DNA from: Pseudomonadota bacterium
GTDB taxonomy: Bacteria; Pseudomonadota; Alphaproteobacteria; Rhizobiales; Kaistiaceae
DNA length: 20,020 nucleotides
Reading direction: 5' to 3'
NCBI GenBank assembly: GCA_023391905.1
Contig: JAEWAD010000492.1
Span: 1-20,020 of the forward strand
Shown: piece after piece, positions 11,466 through 18,608 of the stretch
How the letters are laid out: each line of letters begins with the position of its first letter
Position numbering within the stretch: position 1 is the first letter of the stretch
Made by a program: the position numbers and the translations under genes
The notes under the pieces: generated by a model
What the model saw: the letters and a program-made list of their open reading frames with translations, nothing else
The model's database searches: none
Told to the model about the DNA's origin: nothing

Positions 11466-12398
11466 ATGCCCGCCGCCTTCGCCAACGCCGCCCTGATCGC
11501 CGTCGACTGGGGCACCACGCGCTGCCGCGCCATGCTGCTCGACAAGGACGGCGCCATCCTCGCCGAGGCGGACAGCGCGGACGGCATCGGCGCGCTCGGC
11601 GGGGTCGGCCACGAGGAGGCGTTCAACGCGCTCGTCGCCGACTGGCCCAAGGTGCCCGCGATCATGGCCGGCATGGTCGGCAGCCGGCAGGGCTGGCACG
11701 AGGCGGCCTATGTCGGCGTCCCGACTTCGCCGGACCGCCTCGCCGAAGGACTGCTCAAGTTCCAGACGGCCGACCATCGGCCCATGGCGATCGTGCCCGG
11801 CCTGGTGCTGCGCTCGGAAGCACGCGACGGCGACGTCATTCGCGGCGAGGAGACCCAGCTGGTCGGCCTGATGGAGGAGGAGCCCGATTTCAACGGCATC
11901 GCCATCTTGCCCGGCACGCATTCCAAATGGGCCGCGATCGAGAACGGCACGATCGCGACGTTCCAGACCTTCCTGACCGGTGAGGTGTTCGAGCTCCTGG
12001 CGCGCAAGTCGCTGCTGCGACACTCGGTGGCCGAGGATTCCGACGATATCGCCGGCTCGGCCGACTTCGCGCTCGCGGTTCGCCGCAGCGTTCTGGAGGG
12101 CCTGCCCTTCCTGGCCGCGATCTTCTCGGTGCGGGTCCGCCAGCTGCTCGACGGCGTGTCGGGCGACGACAACCTCGCCTATCTCTCCGGCCTGGTCATC
12201 GGCGGCGAGATCGCGGCGGCCCGCCAGGTCGGCCTGCTCGATTCCGACCGGCCGATCCGCATCATCGGCTCGCGCACGCTGGCGCGCTCCTATCACGCTG
12301 CCTTCGGCGTCGCCGGCCACGCCGCCGACACGCGCGATGGCGGCGCACTGGTCCGCCGCGGCCTCGTCCGCATCGCCCGCGCCAACGGCCTCATCTGA
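11466..12398 (+). CDS. dgoK: 2-dehydro-3-deoxygalactonokinase
   Basis: Cytoplasmic sugar acid kinase of 310 residues, phosphorylating 2-dehydro-3-deoxy-galactonate (perhaps also the gluconate epimer) at C6 with ATP in the De Ley-Doudoroff galactose route. DgoK-family motifs are clear: DWGTTRCRAML (14-24), GMVGSRQGW (69-77), DVIRGEETQ (123-131), LPGTHSKW (148-155) and FLTGEVFELL (169-178). The ATG at 11466 has GAGAAG just upstream and matches family starts; an upstream GTG at 11334 would add 44 unlikely residues. dgoA follows after 23 bp. aglR lies upstream, with only a weak hairpin between, so a shared transcript is possible. Confidence 0.93.
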   Translation: MPAAFANAALIAVDWGTTRCRAMLLDKDGAILAEADSADGIGALGGVGHEEAFNALVADWPKVPAIMAGMVGSRQGWHEAAYVGVPTSPDRLAEGLLKFQTADHRPMAIVPGLVLRSEARDGDVIRGEETQLVGLMEEEPDFNGIAILPGTHSKWAAIENGTIATFQTFLTGEVFELLARKSLLRHSVAEDSDDIAGSADFALAVRRSVLEGLPFLAAIFSVRVRQLLDGVSGDDNLAYLSGLVIGGEIAAARQVGLLDSDRPIRIIGSRTLARSYHAAFGVAGHAADTRDGGALVRRGLVRIARANGLI

Positions 12399-12421
12399 AA
12401 TCCCGCCAAGAAACGATTGTC

Positions 12422-13060
12422 ATGACCCATCCCCTCTTCGGCAACCACGTTCCCATCGTCGCCATCCTGCGCGGCATCAAGCCGGAGGAGGCCGACGCGG
12501 CCTTCGACGCGCTGGTCGCGGCTGGCATCACGCTGATCGAGGTGCCGCTCAATTCGCCCGATCCGCTCGTCTCGATCGAGCGGATGGTGAAGCGCTCCGC
12601 CGGCCGCGCCAAGGTCGGCGCCGGTACCGTGCTGACCGAGGAACAGGTCCAGGCGGTCAAGGACGTCGGCGGCGAACTCATTGTGTCCCCGAACGCCGAC
12701 GCGGCCGTCATCCGCAAGACGAAGGCGCTCGGCATGGAGTCCTATCCCGGCGTGTTCACGCCGACGGAAGCCTTCGCGGCGCTCGCCGCCGGCGCCGACG
12801 CGCTCAAGTTCTTCCCAGCCGAATTGATCGGCACCGCCGGCATCAAGGCGATGAAGGCGGTTCTGCCGAAGCATGTCCCGATGCTCGCCGTCGGCGGCGC
12901 CAACGAGGGCAACTTCGCCGACTTCATCAAGGTCGGCTGCGCTGGATTCGGCATCGGCTCGAACATCTACAAGCCCGGCATGACGGCCGCCGAAATCGGC
13001 GAGCGCGCCGCCAAGCTGGTGGCCGCCTTCGCCGTCGCGCAGGCCGCTGCCACGGCCTAG
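12422..13060 (+). CDS. dgoA: 2-dehydro-3-deoxy-6-phosphogalactonate aldolase
   Basis: Class I aldolase of 212 residues cleaving 2-dehydro-3-deoxy-6-phosphogalactonate to pyruvate and glyceraldehyde 3-phosphate. Visible features: VAILRGI with R17, E40 in IEVPLNSPDP (catalytic glutamate and the DgoA-type NSPDP), GAGTV at 66-70, SPNAD at 89-93 and Schiff-base K129 in ALKFFPAE. NSPDP favours the galactonate-type aldolase over the Entner-Doudoroff Eda, but relaxed specificity is known in this family, so it could also serve the KDPG step. The ribosome site upstream of the ATG is weak (AAGAAACG); the dgoK stop 23 bp away makes coupled translation plausible. A strong terminator follows at 13119. Confidence 0.93.
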   Translation: MTHPLFGNHVPIVAILRGIKPEEADAAFDALVAAGITLIEVPLNSPDPLVSIERMVKRSAGRAKVGAGTVLTEEQVQAVKDVGGELIVSPNADAAVIRKTKALGMESYPGVFTPTEAFAALAAGADALKFFPAELIGTAGIKAMKAVLPKHVPMLAVGGANEGNFADFIKVGCAGFGIGSNIYKPGMTAAEIGERAAKLVAAFAVAQAAATA

Positions 13061-13079
13061 TTTTACATTAGTCCAACTC

Positions 13080-13115
13080 GAAAACATATTTGTTTTCAAA
13101 TACTTGATTCGAATC
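13080..13115. promoter_or_regulatory. AT-rich patch with two palindromes
   Basis: Between the dgoA stop and its terminator the composition drops to AT-rich. It contains GAAAACA-TATT-TGTTTTC (13080-13097) and the perfect palindrome GATTCGAATC (13106-13115). TATACC follows at 13116-13121. The patch may be an operator/promoter for the downstream outer-membrane gene. No confident -35/-10 pair was found. Confidence 0.4.
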
Positions 13116-13118
13116 TAT

Positions 13119-13152
13119 ACCGCCCGGCAACGATTGCCGGGCGGTTTTGTTT
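13119..13152 (+). terminator. Strong intrinsic terminator after dgoA
   Basis: CCGCCCGGCAA (13120-13130), loop CGA, TTGCCGGGCGG (13134-13144): a perfect 11-bp GC-rich stem, extended by one A-T pair, followed at once by TTTTGTTT. It ends aglR-dgoK-dgoA transcription. It also lies only 38 bp before the next gene's start codon. Confidence 0.92.
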
Positions 13153-13190
13153 CAAATCCCGGCACAGTTCGAGAACCGGGGTTTCCGACC

Positions 13191-15365
13191 ATGCGATCCG
13201 CCATCCTCGCAGCGCTTCTCTGCGCTGCGTCCTCGCTCGCCATTACCGCCGCCGCCCACGCCGATGCCATCGGCCCGACCGTCGAGATCACGCTCGGAGG
13301 AGGCCAGGAAAACGGGGCCCTGGGCGGATTCGACATCTTCCTGCCCTTCGCCATCGGCGACCGCTCGATCGCCTTTGGCGACCTGCGCGCCCACATGAAC
13401 AACGACCAGATGTACCAGGGGTCGGTCGGCCTCGGCTGGCGCATGAAGCTCGACGGTATCTGGACCATCGGCGCCTATGGCTACTACGACTACCTGCGCT
13501 CCGAGCGCGACAACGACTTTCACCAGATCTCGGCCGGCGCGGAACTTCTGTCGCGCGACTGGGCCTTCCGTCTGAACGGCTACCTGCCCTTCGGCGACAA
13601 GTACGGTTCGGCGGCGGATGCCAACGCGGCGATGATCGAGGCGGGGCGCCTCGTGTTCCGCGCCGGCCGCGAGCAGGCCCTCGCCGGCTTCGACGGCGAG
13701 GTCGGCTTCCGCCTGCCGATGTTCGAGGCGAACGCGCCGACGCAGATGATGCTCTATGGCGGCGGCTACTGGTATGACGGCGACCGGCTCGACGACATCA
13801 CCGGCGTCAGCGGCCGGGCCGAGCTTTCCTTCGCCGACCTGCCCGGCTTCACGCAGGGCTCGACCTTCAGCGTTTCCGCCGGTTTCACCTATGACAACGA
13901 GGACAAGGCCGAGGCCCAGTTCCTCGCCCGCCTGCGCATCCCGCTCGGCAAGGCCGGCCCGGCGCTGGCGGCACGTGATCCGCTGATGCAGCGCGTCGAG
14001 CGCGCCAACTTCATCCGCACGGGCGTCGGCGCCACCGGCGATGCCGAGGCGGCCATCTATGCCGACACCGGCAACGTCGTCGGCAATGTCCGCACGGTCT
14101 CCGCGACGACCGGCAACGCCGCCGCGATCAACGCCGCCATCGCCGACGCGGGCGAGAACGCGCTGATCCTTGCGGACGGCGTGCTGCAGCTCGACCAGAC
14201 CCTGCTGCTCGGCTCCGGCCAGTTCATCGTCGGCGGCCAGGGCGGCCTCGAAATCCTCGGCGCGCGCAGCGGCGGCAGCGCCATCTTCTCCCGTTCCGGT
14301 TCGGAAACGCGCCTGGTCGGCACCAATGCCGGCGCCGACGTGCTGGCCATGGCCGACGAGAGCGGCGCGGTCGGCCTCAGCGTCCGCGGCGGCCGCGACG
14401 GCGTGGTGGCGAATGGGGTCAGCGACATCCTGATCCGCGACCTCGACATCGCCGAGACCGCGAGCCACGGCATCTTCCTGAGCGAGATGAGCGGCGCGCG
14501 GATCGAGAACACGAACATCCACGACCTGACGATCTGCACCAACAACTCGACCTGCGAGTTCTCGATCTTCGATCCGAGCCGCAGTGTGCCGAATACCGCA
14601 ATCTCGCTGTTCTCGGCCACCGACGTGACGATCCGCGACGTCGAGATCTCGAACGTCACCTACGGCATCTTCGCCAACGCCGAATTCGAGGACAATGACG
14701 ACTGGCAGTCCTACGCGCCCAATCCGACGTCGGGCCTGACCATCGAGAACGTCTCGATCACCAACACGCGGCGTGAGGCGGTCCAGTTCGTCGGCGTCGA
14801 GGACGCGTCCATCCGCAACCTGACCATCGACAACTCCATGGCCGAGCGGACGATGGACCTGATGGTGATGATGTCGTCGAGCGGCATCACCATGGACGGG
14901 CTCACCCTGATCGGCGGCGTCAACGCGCTGCAGTTCATCGGGCCGTCGGGCTTCGCCAATCCGGCGAGCGACATTGAGATCTCCAACGTCGTCATCGACG
15001 GGCCGAGCCGCAGCGGAATCATGTTCAACATGGGCGCCAGCGACATCAGCTTCTCGAACGTCGTCATCCGCAACGCGGAGGACCACGGCATCTACATGTA
15101 CGGGCCTTCGATGAGCTTCTTCATGCCGACCGAGAACATCCGCTTCGACAATGTCGTGGTGGAGAGCTCGGGACTGGAGGCCGTCCATCTGAGCGGCATC
15201 CTCGGCAACATCTCCGGCAACATCGAAGTCGGCCAGTCCGGTGGCGACTGCGTGGCGGATACGGGCCAGTGGACGTCGACCACGCTCGACCAGTCCGGTG
15301 GCGAAAGCTTCGCCGTCGCGGGCACGATTATCACACCCGGCGTTTTGTCTGCCGACTGCCGTTGA
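13191..15365 (+). CDS. Inverse-autotransporter-like protein: N-terminal beta-barrel, C-terminal beta-helix
   Basis: A 724-residue secreted protein. Signal peptide with cleavage near AHA (24). Residues about 27-252 are a run of roughly 12-13 amphipathic strands ending in PLG; segments such as SVGLGWRM, WTIGAYGYYDYLRS, HQISAGAELLSRDWAFRLNGYLPFGD resemble the inverse autotransporter (intimin/invasin-type) barrel. A linker (253-300) leads to a right-handed parallel beta-helix (about 300-685) with some ten coils of the form IxNVxIxN, for example TIENVSITNT, SIRNLTIDNS, EISNVVIDGP, SFSNVVIRNA. Four cysteines occur: C449, C455, C687 and C723. The terminator lies too close upstream for the usual start, and ATG 13191 is chosen for the signal peptide although its ribosome site is weak. 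The likely role is surface display of the helix as adhesin or enzyme. No catalytic residues recognised. Confidence 0.85.
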   Translation: MRSAILAALLCAASSLAITAAAHADAIGPTVEITLGGGQENGALGGFDIFLPFAIGDRSIAFGDLRAHMNNDQMYQGSVGLGWRMKLDGIWTIGAYGYYDYLRSERDNDFHQISAGAELLSRDWAFRLNGYLPFGDKYGSAADANAAMIEAGRLVFRAGREQALAGFDGEVGFRLPMFEANAPTQMMLYGGGYWYDGDRLDDITGVSGRAELSFADLPGFTQGSTFSVSAGFTYDNEDKAEAQFLARLRIPLGKAGPALAARDPLMQRVERANFIRTGVGATGDAEAAIYADTGNVVGNVRTVSATTGNAAAINAAIADAGENALILADGVLQLDQTLLLGSGQFIVGGQGGLEILGARSGGSAIFSRSGSETRLVGTNAGADVLAMADESGAVGLSVRGGRDGVVANGVSDILIRDLDIAETASHGIFLSEMSGARIENTNIHDLTICTNNSTCEFSIFDPSRSVPNTAISLFSATDVTIRDVEISNVTYGIFANAEFEDNDDWQSYAPNPTSGLTIENVSITNTRREAVQFVGVEDASIRNLTIDNSMAERTMDLMVMMSSSGITMDGLTLIGGVNALQFIGPSGFANPASDIEISNVVIDGPSRSGIMFNMGASDISFSNVVIRNAEDHGIYMYGPSMSFFMPTENIRFDNVVVESSGLEAVHLSGILGNISGNIEVGQSGGDCVADTGQWTSTTLDQSGGESFAVAGTIITPGVLSADCR

Positions 15366-15388
15366 ATTTCGTCGGCAAACCAACACGT

Positions 15389-15436
15389 AGGGTTCACAGG
15401 CGCGACGGCCCGCCGCCTCAAGCGAATGTGAACCCT
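15389..15436. other. Long-loop 10-bp inverted repeat downstream of the barrel/helix gene
   Basis: AGGGTTCACA (15389-15398) and TGTGAACCCT (15427-15436) are perfect reverse complements around a 28-base loop that holds its own GGCG/CGCC stem. It starts 23 bp after the stop at 15365. No T-run follows on either strand, so termination is uncertain. It could alternatively be a regulator site for the small gene at 15514. Confidence 0.5.
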
Positions 15437-15513
15437 GCTTGTGACCGGCGTCATAAAACCCACGCAAAAACCTGTTTAGTATGAGGCTAGAAGCGAGATC
15501 AGGAGAAACCGTC

Positions 15514-15717
15514 ATGGACGTTTCCACCGCCTGCTTCCCACGGGAGGCGTCACTCAACGAACTGCTGCACGAGCCCATCATCGCGATGCTGATGGCGAGT
15601 GACGGCGTGCATTCGGACGATATCCGCGCGCTCTATCGCAAGCTGGAGCGCAAGGCCGATCAGCGGACCACGCGGGCCCGCGATCTCGAGGCGATGGAGC
15701 GTTGCTTCATACGGTGA
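15514..15717 (+). CDS. Small protein of unknown function (67 residues)
   Basis: A small open frame supported by a good ribosome site, AGGAGA (15501-15506), 7 bases before ATG 15514; an ATG at 15481 in the same frame lacks one. The protein is MDVSTACFPREASLNELL and onward: an N-terminal segment with Cys, then LNELLHEPIIAMLMASDGV and a probable helix DDIRALYRKLERKA, ending in a charged Arg-rich tail (CFIR). No signal peptide or membrane segment. It looks like the short cytoplasmic, helix-rich hypothetical proteins common in Hyphomicrobiales, but I do not recognise a family. Its last 11 bp overlap the 3' end of urtE on the opposite strand. Confidence 0.7.
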   Translation: MDVSTACFPREASLNELLHEPIIAMLMASDGVHSDDIRALYRKLERKADQRTTRARDLEAMERCFIR

Positions 15718-16402
15718 GATGGGCGCGGACAAGTTCCGAGCCCATTTCGGATTGCGTGCCCGAGACGACGATCTCGCCGCGATCCATCACAGCGAACCGA
15801 TCGGCCAGTTCATGCGCGAAATCGAAATATTGCTCGACCAGCAGGATCGCCATGGTCCCCTGTGCGCGCAACCATTCGATCGCGCGGCCTATGTCCTTGA
15901 TGATCGACGGCTGGATGCCCTCCGTCGGCTCATCGAGGACGAGAAGACGCGGCCGTGTCACCAGCGCGCGCCCGATCGCCAGTTGCTGCTGCTGACCGCC
16001 TGACAGGTCGCCGCCGCGCCGGCGCAGCATGTCCTTCAGCACCGGAAACAGATCGAACACATAATCGGGAACGTGGCGTTCACGCCGCGGCAACGGTGCA
16101 TAGCCAGTCTCGAGGTTTTCCTTCACCGAGAGCAGCGGGAACACCTCGCGCCCCTGCGGCACATAGGCGATGCCGGCCTTGGCCCGCTCGTGCGGCGCCA
16201 TGCGGCCGAGCGGCTTGCCCTCCCACAGGATCTCGCCACCCGAGATCGGCTTTTGCCCGACGACCGCCCGCAACAGGCTCGTCTTGCCGACGCCGTTCCG
16301 CCCCATCAGGCAGGTCACCTGGCCGATTTCGGCGGTCAGCGAGACATGGCGCAGCGCCTGCGCGGCGCCATAGTGAAGATCGACGTTCCTGACTTCCAGC
16401 AT
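15707..16402 (-). CDS. urtE: Urea ABC transporter ATP-binding subunit UrtE
   Basis: LivF-type ATPase of 231 residues, the usual UrtE size. Walker A GRNGVGKT (34-41), signature LSGGQ (133-137), Walker B LLVLDE (153-158). The switch position reads VEQY with Q in place of His, as is normal for LivF/UrtE proteins. The segment GIAYVPQGREVFPLLSVKENL (77-97) and DEPTEGIQPSIIKDIG (157-172) are characteristic of UrtE rather than a generic LivF. The ATG at 16402 has AAGGG just upstream. It forms with UrtD the nucleotide-binding pair on UrtBC. It lies 169 bp after urtD, longer than other gaps in the operon, with no clear promoter or terminator seen in it. Confidence 0.93.
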   Translation of the reverse strand: MLEVRNVDLHYGAAQALRHVSLTAEIGQVTCLMGRNGVGKTSLLRAVVGQKPISGGEILWEGKPLGRMAPHERAKAGIAYVPQGREVFPLLSVKENLETGYAPLPRRERHVPDYVFDLFPVLKDMLRRRGGDLSGGQQQQLAIGRALVTRPRLLVLDEPTEGIQPSIIKDIGRAIEWLRAQGTMAILLVEQYFDFAHELADRFAVMDRGEIVVSGTQSEMGSELVRAHLTV

Positions 16403-16571
16403 GATCAGCCCTTCCCGGCTTCCGGCTCTTCCGACGCTTCCGCCCATCTCGCCAGAGCGAGGCTCCAGGCGGCGGCGCGCCGTGATTTTTTCGGCCCATC
16501 CTGCGAAGCCCGCTGCAACGGTTCTGGCTGCGGATCAGCAGGGCGTTGGCCGGCGGACTTCCGGGTCATCG

Positions 16572-17348
16572 TTACCGCCCCAGATAGACTTCGATGACCT
16601 TGGGATCGGCGGAGACCGCGTCGAGCGAGCCCTCCGACAGGACGGATCCCTCATGCAGAACGGTCACCTTGACCCCAAGGTCGCGCACGAAGGTCATGTC
16701 GTGCTCGACGACGACGACCGATTTCGTCTTCGCGATCTCCTTGAGCAGGATCGCGGTCTCGGCCGTCTCGGCATCGGTCATGCCGGCTGCGGGTTCGTCG
16801 ACGAGCAGCAGTTTCGGCTCCTGCGCCAGGAGCATGCCGATCTCGAGCCACTGCTTCTGGCCGTGCGAGAGATTGGCGGCGAGCCAGTCGCGCTTGTCGG
16901 AAAGGCGGATAGTTTCGAGGATCTCCTCCACCCGCGCGATCTCGGCCTGCGAGGTGCGGTGGAACAGGGTGGCGAAGGGCTTGCGGTCGCCGGCCAGCGC
17001 CAGGTCGATATTGTCCCACACCGTGTGGCTCTCGAACACGGTCGGCTTCTGGAACTTGCGGCCGATGCCGAGCGAGGCGATCGCCGCCTCGTCGAGCCGG
17101 GTCAGGTCGGTGTCGCCGGCGAAATAGACGTCGCCCGAATCCGGCTTGGTCTTGCCGGTGATGACGTCCATCATCGTCGTCTTGCCGGCGCCGTTCGGGC
17201 CGATGATCGCCCGCATCTCGCCGGGTTCGATCACCAGCGACAGGCCCCGCAGCGCCTTGAAGCCGTCGAAGGAAACGCTGACGCCGTCGAGATAGAGCAG
17301 CGAATCCTTGGCCTTGCCGTTCGCGACCTGTGCATTTGTCGTGTTCAT
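16572..17348 (-). CDS. urtD: Urea ABC transporter ATP-binding subunit UrtD
   Basis: LivG-type ATPase of 258 residues. Walker A GPNGAGKTT (50-58), signature LSHGQ (160-164), Walker B LLLVDEP (180-186), switch H216 in VVVEHDM. GIGRKFQKPTVFESHTVWDN (94-113) and the LSHGQKQWLEIGMLLAQEPKL block are typical of UrtD. I use ATG 17348, with GGAG 8 bases upstream; a GTG at 17357 overlaps the urtC stop as GTGA and would add three residues. Either way it is translationally close to urtC. Confidence 0.94.
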   Translation of the reverse strand: MNTTNAQVANGKAKDSLLYLDGVSVSFDGFKALRGLSLVIEPGEMRAIIGPNGAGKTTMMDVITGKTKPDSGDVYFAGDTDLTRLDEAAIASLGIGRKFQKPTVFESHTVWDNIDLALAGDRKPFATLFHRTSQAEIARVEEILETIRLSDKRDWLAANLSHGQKQWLEIGMLLAQEPKLLLVDEPAAGMTDAETAETAILLKEIAKTKSVVVVEHDMTFVRDLGVKVTVLHEGSVLSEGSLDAVSADPKVIEVYLGR

Positions 17349-17353
17349 GGGGC

Positions 17354-18508
17354 TCACTCCGCTGCCTGGCCGACGACGCCGGGCGCCACGACGTCCTCGA
17401 TCGGCTTCGCGACCGGCTTCTTCTTGTCGCGCGCCAGGAACGTGCCGACGACGCCCTTGGGCAGGAACAGGGTGACGAGCACGAACAGGCCGCCGAGCAC
17501 GAACAGCCAGTATTCGGCGAGCATGCCGCTGGTGAACCAGGTCTTGCCGAAATTGACGAGCAGCGCGCCGACGATCGGGCCGATCAGCGTGCCGCGGCCG
17601 CCGACCGCCACCCAGATCACAGCCTCGATCGAATTGGCGGGTGCGAACTCGCCGGGATTGATGATGCCGATCTGCGGCACGTAGAGCGCGCCGGCGACGC
17701 CGGCCATCATCGCCGAGAGCGTCCAGACGAGCAGCTTGTAGCCCTCGACCCGGTAGCCGATGAAGCGGGTCCGGCTCTCGGCGTCGCGGACGGCGACCAG
17801 GACTTTGCCGAACTTCGAGGCAATCACGGCGCGGCAGATCCAGAAGCCGGCCGCGAGCGCCAGCGCCGAGGCGAAGAACAGCGCGCCGCGCGTCGTATCC
17901 GCCTGGATGTCGAAGCCCAGGATCTCCTTGAAGTCTGTTAACCCGTTGTTACCCCCGAAGCCCATGTCGTTGCGGAAGAAGGCGAGCAGCAGCGCGTAGG
18001 TCATCGCCTGGGTGATGATCGAGAGATAGACGCCGGTGACGCGGGAGCGGAAGGCGAACCAGCCGAACACGAAGGCGAGGATGCCCGGCACCAGCAGCAC
18101 CATGATCGCGGCGAACCAGAAATGGTCGAAGCCGGTCCAGAACCAGGGCAGCTCCTTCCAGTTCAGGAACACCATGAAATCGGGCAGCAGCGGATTGCCG
18201 TAGACGCCGCGATCGCCGATCTGGCGCATCAGGTACATGCCTATGGCATAGCCGCCGAGCGCGAAGAAGGCGGCGTGACCGAGCGAGAGGATGCCGCAGA
18301 AGCCCCAGACCAGGTCGACCGCGAGCGCCAGCAGCGCATAGGTCAGGTACTTGCCGAGCAGCGTCAGCACATAGGTCGGCACGTGGAACGGGCTCGACGG
18401 ATCCGTCGCCAGGTTGAGCACCGGCAAGAGGATGCCAACGCCGAGGATGACGATCAGCACGATCGCGGTGCGGCGGTCGAGTGCGCGCAGGAGGAAGCTT
18501 GTCACCAT
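17354..18508 (-). CDS. urtC: Urea ABC transporter permease UrtC
   Basis: LivM-type inner-membrane permease of 384 residues with about ten hydrophobic segments. Family landmarks: YALLALAVDLVWGFCGILSL followed by GHAAFFALGGYAIGMYLM (about 57-93), the long loop NPLLPDFMVFLNWKELPWFW typical of UrtC, GNNGLTDFKEILGFD, and VAVGGRGTLIGPIVGALLVN. The C-terminus is a charged cytoplasmic tail with KKKPVAKPIED. ATG has AAGGG upstream. It pairs with UrtB as the urea channel. The gap to urtB (100 bp) carries a repeat element. Confidence 0.94.
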   Translation of the reverse strand: MVTSFLLRALDRRTAIVLIVILGVGILLPVLNLATDPSSPFHVPTYVLTLLGKYLTYALLALAVDLVWGFCGILSLGHAAFFALGGYAIGMYLMRQIGDRGVYGNPLLPDFMVFLNWKELPWFWTGFDHFWFAAIMVLLVPGILAFVFGWFAFRSRVTGVYLSIITQAMTYALLLAFFRNDMGFGGNNGLTDFKEILGFDIQADTTRGALFFASALALAAGFWICRAVIASKFGKVLVAVRDAESRTRFIGYRVEGYKLLVWTLSAMMAGVAGALYVPQIGIINPGEFAPANSIEAVIWVAVGGRGTLIGPIVGALLVNFGKTWFTSGMLAEYWLFVLGGLFVLVTLFLPKGVVGTFLARDKKKPVAKPIEDVVAPGVVGQAAE

Positions 18509-18529
18509 GACGGGAGCCCTTTCTTGCCG

Positions 18530-18562
18530 TCTCCCCGAGGGAGAGGTCGGCTCGCGGAGCCG
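18530..18562. repeat. Double-hairpin intergenic repeat of rhizobial type
   Basis: TCTCCC-CGA-GGGAGA (18530-18544) and CGGCTC-GCG-GAGCCG (18548-18562) are two adjacent perfect 6-bp hairpins, followed by GATGAGGGTTT. This arrangement (CTCCC...GGGAGAGG then a GGCTC/GAGCC stem then GGATGAGGG) matches a short interspersed palindromic element I know from many Hyphomicrobiales genomes. It lies between urtB and urtC. Single copy in this window. Confidence 0.65.
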
Positions 18563-18608
18563 GATGAGGGTTTGGCGGCTGCCGTGGCGGCGGCGATCAT
18601 CCGGGCGA

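Noticed and set aside
13104..13190. N-terminal extension of the barrel/helix protein
   Set aside because: It would be translated through the terminator hairpin and would place 29 residues before a normal signal peptide.
13152..15581. 809-codon minus-strand open frame opposite the barrel/helix gene
   Set aside because: The product is a mirror of the repeated coding pattern (Asp/Val/Ala/Arg-rich), with no signal or domain, while the plus-strand protein has a signal peptide and ordered domains.
16403..16571. Possible extra small gene between urtD and urtE
   Set aside because: Only short frames without ribosome sites; the stretch holds a GC palindrome and a T6 run on the plus strand but no convincing feature.
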